A stretch of DNA of 64,000 nucleotides from assembly GCA_949286015.1 (NCBI GenBank), contig CASEBB010000001.1, positions 18,017-82,016 of the forward strand, in the 5' to 3' direction. The DNA comes from an uncultured Succinivibrionaceae bacterium (GTDB taxonomy: Bacteria > Pseudomonadota > Gammaproteobacteria > Enterobacterales > Succinivibrionaceae). The translations under genes and the position numbers were made by a program. Under the pieces are notes generated by a model. It saw only the letters and a program-made list of their open reading frames with translations. It was not told where the DNA came from and did no database searches. Shown here in pieces: positions 62,008 through 64,000 of the stretch (within the stretch, counting starts at the first letter, position 1; every line of letters begins with the position of its first letter).

Positions 62008-63693
62008 ATGTCTGGTAACCCAACAGCAGCAACGCCACCACGGCCAGCGTCCGCGCCACAAGCGGCGCGTGCCCCGCAGGGTGCGCCAGTTGCACGCCCT
62101 GCTCTCACGCCACAGCAACAGCAAGCCCTCATGGCGCAGCGCCGTGCCGCCTTAATTGCGGCCCAACAAGCGGCCGCTGCGGGCAAGCCTCTTACCCCCC
62201 AACAACAAGCCCTCTTAGCGCAATATCGCCAGCAACAGCAACGGGCGGCGCAACAGCGTGCAGCCCAAGGCCAAGCTGCCCCTGCTGCGCGTCCTGCTAA
62301 TCCTGCAGCTGCTCAAGCCGCACCACGCGCTAGTGCTCCTGCTCCAGCTGCCCATCCTAGTGCCCCTGCTGCCGCTCCGGCCGCTGCTCCTGCAGACAGT
62401 GATGCCAATCACTGTCACCTGATTGCGCGTACCCCAGTCTACGATGCCCACCGCGTGGTACAGATGTACCGTCTGCGCTTTTCCTCGGGCAACAAGTTTA
62501 TTACTGACCGCGTGTTGCCACAGCACGTCGGCCCTATCATTGACGACTTCTTTTTAAAGCGCTCGATCGTTAATTTTGTCGGTAGCAAGGCCAAAGCGCT
62601 GATCATGATGCCGATTAATCCCGCCTTAGTGCCGCTGGTGAAAAAAGGCGGTGGCTCGCGCTTAGTGTTACAGATTCCGTCCTATCAGGAGCCGAGCGTC
62701 CAAGTCGTGGGCTTTATGTCCAATATCAAGCGCTACGGTATCCGCTTTGCGGTCGACCTCATGGACGTGATGAAGCGCGGCTGGCTTAAAGGTATCCTCC
62801 ACATTGAGTACGTGATGATTAACATGGGGGAGCAGGGCGCATGGCAGTTAGCGGTCTTCCAAAAGCTTAAGGTGAAGGCGCCGTGGCTTAAGATCATCGC
62901 CTATGGCACCAGCGAAGCGACCTTACTTAAGATGTCGCTTAGCTATCGTGCGGACTTAGTGATCTCGCCGATGAGCACCAGCACCATGACTTTTAAGCAG
63001 TCACCAGCGCTGTTGGAGCCATTCCAAGCGGACATCATGGCGTTGGCCCATGAGCTCTTCTTACCAAAGATCAACTACCAGGTCTTTAAGAAGTACCTCT
63101 CTGAAAACCGCGCCATGTTAAAGCTCATCATCTACCACATCCACCGCTTTAACAAGGTAGATCTGCGCTCGCTGGGCAACTTAAGCGATATTTACCGCTA
63201 CTTGCTCGATCACGATCCAATCCCGTCTTTTACGGTGATCTTAGTGCATGGCTTGCTCACGCACTACATTAAGATCGTGCAGAGTGCTTCGCTGCACGTG
63301 ATTGACGAGCTGTATCGTCGCGTGCTGGTGCATGGTTACTTTACGTCGTATGTGGTGATGCGCATGCCTCAGGCGACGGCGGAGGATCGGCACTACTGCT
63401 TCCAGACGGGCGTGTTCTCGCTGCTGCCGGAGATTTTGCTCAAGAGTCGTGAGGAGCTGGCGCAGGATCGCTATCTGTATGCGATCACCAAGCGCATTAA
63501 CGCTGACGACTCGCTGGTCTGCCGCACGGTCAAGTGCCTTGAGGATATGGAGAGCAACAACCTTGAGGCGGTGTTTGAGTTTGCGCGGGCTTATCAGGTG
63601 CCGTCGACGCGCTTATGGGCGGCCTATGAGGAGGCCATTATCCACGCAAACGAGTTTATGATCTCGTTGCAGGTGGTAAGTGGCATGCGCTAA
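62008..63693 (+). CDS. Degenerate EAL-HDOD protein, paralogue 2
   Basis: 561 residues. Residues 1-130 are Ala/Gln/Pro-rich and disordered, dominated by AAQQ-type runs. From about residue 136 it matches the C-terminal part of the preceding paralogue: CHLIARTPVYDAHRVVQMYR, LRFSSGNKFITDRVLPQHVG, SRLVLQIPSYQEPSVQVVGF, YGIRFAVDLMDVMKRGWLKG, and IEYVMINMGEQGAWQLAVFQ. The HDOD-like part (PAL-EPFQADIMALAHEL, IHRFNKVDLRSLGNLSDIYR) follows. As in paralogue 1, EAL catalytic residues are not found. ATG 62008 has only a weak AGAG ribosome binding sequence. It lies on the same strand, 929 bases after paralogue 1. Confidence 0.68.
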   Translation: MSGNPTAATPPRPASAPQAARAPQGAPVARPALTPQQQQALMAQRRAALIAAQQAAAAGKPLTPQQQALLAQYRQQQQRAAQQRAAQGQAAPAARPANPAAAQAAPRASAPAPAAHPSAPAAAPAAAPADSDANHCHLIARTPVYDAHRVVQMYRLRFSSGNKFITDRVLPQHVGPIIDDFFLKRSIVNFVGSKAKALIMMPINPALVPLVKKGGGSRLVLQIPSYQEPSVQVVGFMSNIKRYGIRFAVDLMDVMKRGWLKGILHIEYVMINMGEQGAWQLAVFQKLKVKAPWLKIIAYGTSEATLLKMSLSYRADLVISPMSTSTMTFKQSPALLEPFQADIMALAHELFLPKINYQVFKKYLSENRAMLKLIIYHIHRFNKVDLRSLGNLSDIYRYLLDHDPIPSFTVILVHGLLTHYIKIVQSASLHVIDELYRRVLVHGYFTSYVVMRMPQATAEDRHYCFQTGVFSLLPEILLKSREELAQDRYLYAITKRINADDSLVCRTVKCLEDMESNNLEAVFEFARAYQVPSTRLWAAYEEAIIHANEFMISLQVVSGMR

Positions 63694-64000
63694 GCGCTGT
63701 GCTGTATGGCGGGCATTTGTGTGGGGTGGTAACCTAAAAAGCGCCTGATGGCGCTTTATCTCGAGAGTAGCGCCGCAGCAAACACCTACTCTCAGGGTAA
63801 AACACCTGATTGTAGGCAGTTACCTCCTGAGGGCTCTCCTTTGGAGTTTGCTTTTTGGGATGCTCGCGTTGCGGTTTGGGGACAGCTGTCGTTACGGTAA
63901 CGCGACCTGTGCGGTCGCCTGCCAAAAGTAGGCAAAGATAGTGTAATCTACTTTTGCAGCTCCTGTTTGCCGTAATTATAGGGAAACACATCATGGACAC
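63694..64000. other. Window end with repeat copy and possible next start
   Basis: No complete gene. After the repeat copy there are two hairpins: GCGACC/GGTCGC near 63900-63918 and an AAAAGTAG/CTACTTTT pair near 63924-63956. AGGGAAACACATC precedes an ATG at 63993, which may start a gene beyond the window. Confidence 0.35.
63729..63860 (+). repeat. Dispersed structured intergenic repeat, copy C
   Basis: Same orientation as copy A. It reads AACCTAAAAAGCGCC, TATCTCGAGAGTAGCGCC, AGCAAACACCTACTCTCAGG, GTAAAACACCTG, TTGTAGGCAGTTACCTCC, then a GTTTGCTTTTTGGG end. GAGAGTAG pairs with CTACTCTC (about 63763-63792). It lies about 35 bases past the paralogue 2 stop. Confidence 0.75.

Overview
The window looks like a chromosomal segment of a gammaproteobacterium. 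Neighbour orders known from Gammaproteobacteria recur: DUF2066/purM, dnaQ-rnhA-mltD, ligA-zipA with divergent cysZ and then ptsI-crr, queA-tgt-yajC-secD-secF, and rpsO-pnp. The heavy use of TTA leucine codons, the long Ala-rich protein tails, the long intergenic gaps and the anaerobe-like gene set suggest the Succinivibrionaceae. That placement is an inference and was not tested.

Layout. 1-7.9 kb: the end of an unrecognised gene, a large Ala-rich protein with a duplicated LGLxxDLxGFFG motif, a DUF2066 exported protein divergent from purM, and an unrecognised membrane protein. 8-12.5 kb, minus strand: an orphan sugar-type ABC binding protein, a transposase remnant, gmhA and dnaQ. 13-16.5 kb: rnhA behind a structured leader, about 450 nt of strongly structured non-coding sequence, an MltD-like lipoprotein, and a small macro-like protein. 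16.5-22 kb, minus strand: a LysR regulator, ligA (with an unusual internal insertion) and zipA. 22.4-25.9 kb: cysZ, then an enzyme I homologue and an EIIA-Glc homologue that have both lost key catalytic residues. 26.4-29.5 kb: pntAB. 30.6-37.7 kb: queA, tgt, yajC, secD and secF, with long gaps. 38-45 kb: smpB, a chemotaxis receptor, rpsO and pnp. 45.3 kb: a near-perfect parS site. 45.8-50.9 kb: three tandem NSS-family sodium symporters. 51.4-56.3 kb: slt, tRNA-Leu(GAG) and an unrecognised membrane-anchored protein. 57.3-63.7 kb: two paralogues of degenerate EAL-HDOD type, the first with a disordered, repeat-bearing extension of about 800 residues.

How the parts work together. Several genes serve the envelope and cell division (zipA, slt, mltD, gmhA, secDF-yajC), translation and RNA quality control (queA, tgt, smpB, rpsO, pnp, tRNA-Leu), and replication and repair (dnaQ, rnhA, ligA). 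The most unusual content is regulatory. The EI/EIIA pair appears to lack complete phosphotransfer chemistry and has no HPr beside it. The two EAL-HDOD paralogues look catalytically dead. A structured repeat of about 115 bp occurs in three gene-end regions. Several structured RNAs lie between genes. About a quarter of the window is non-coding, which is high for this group.
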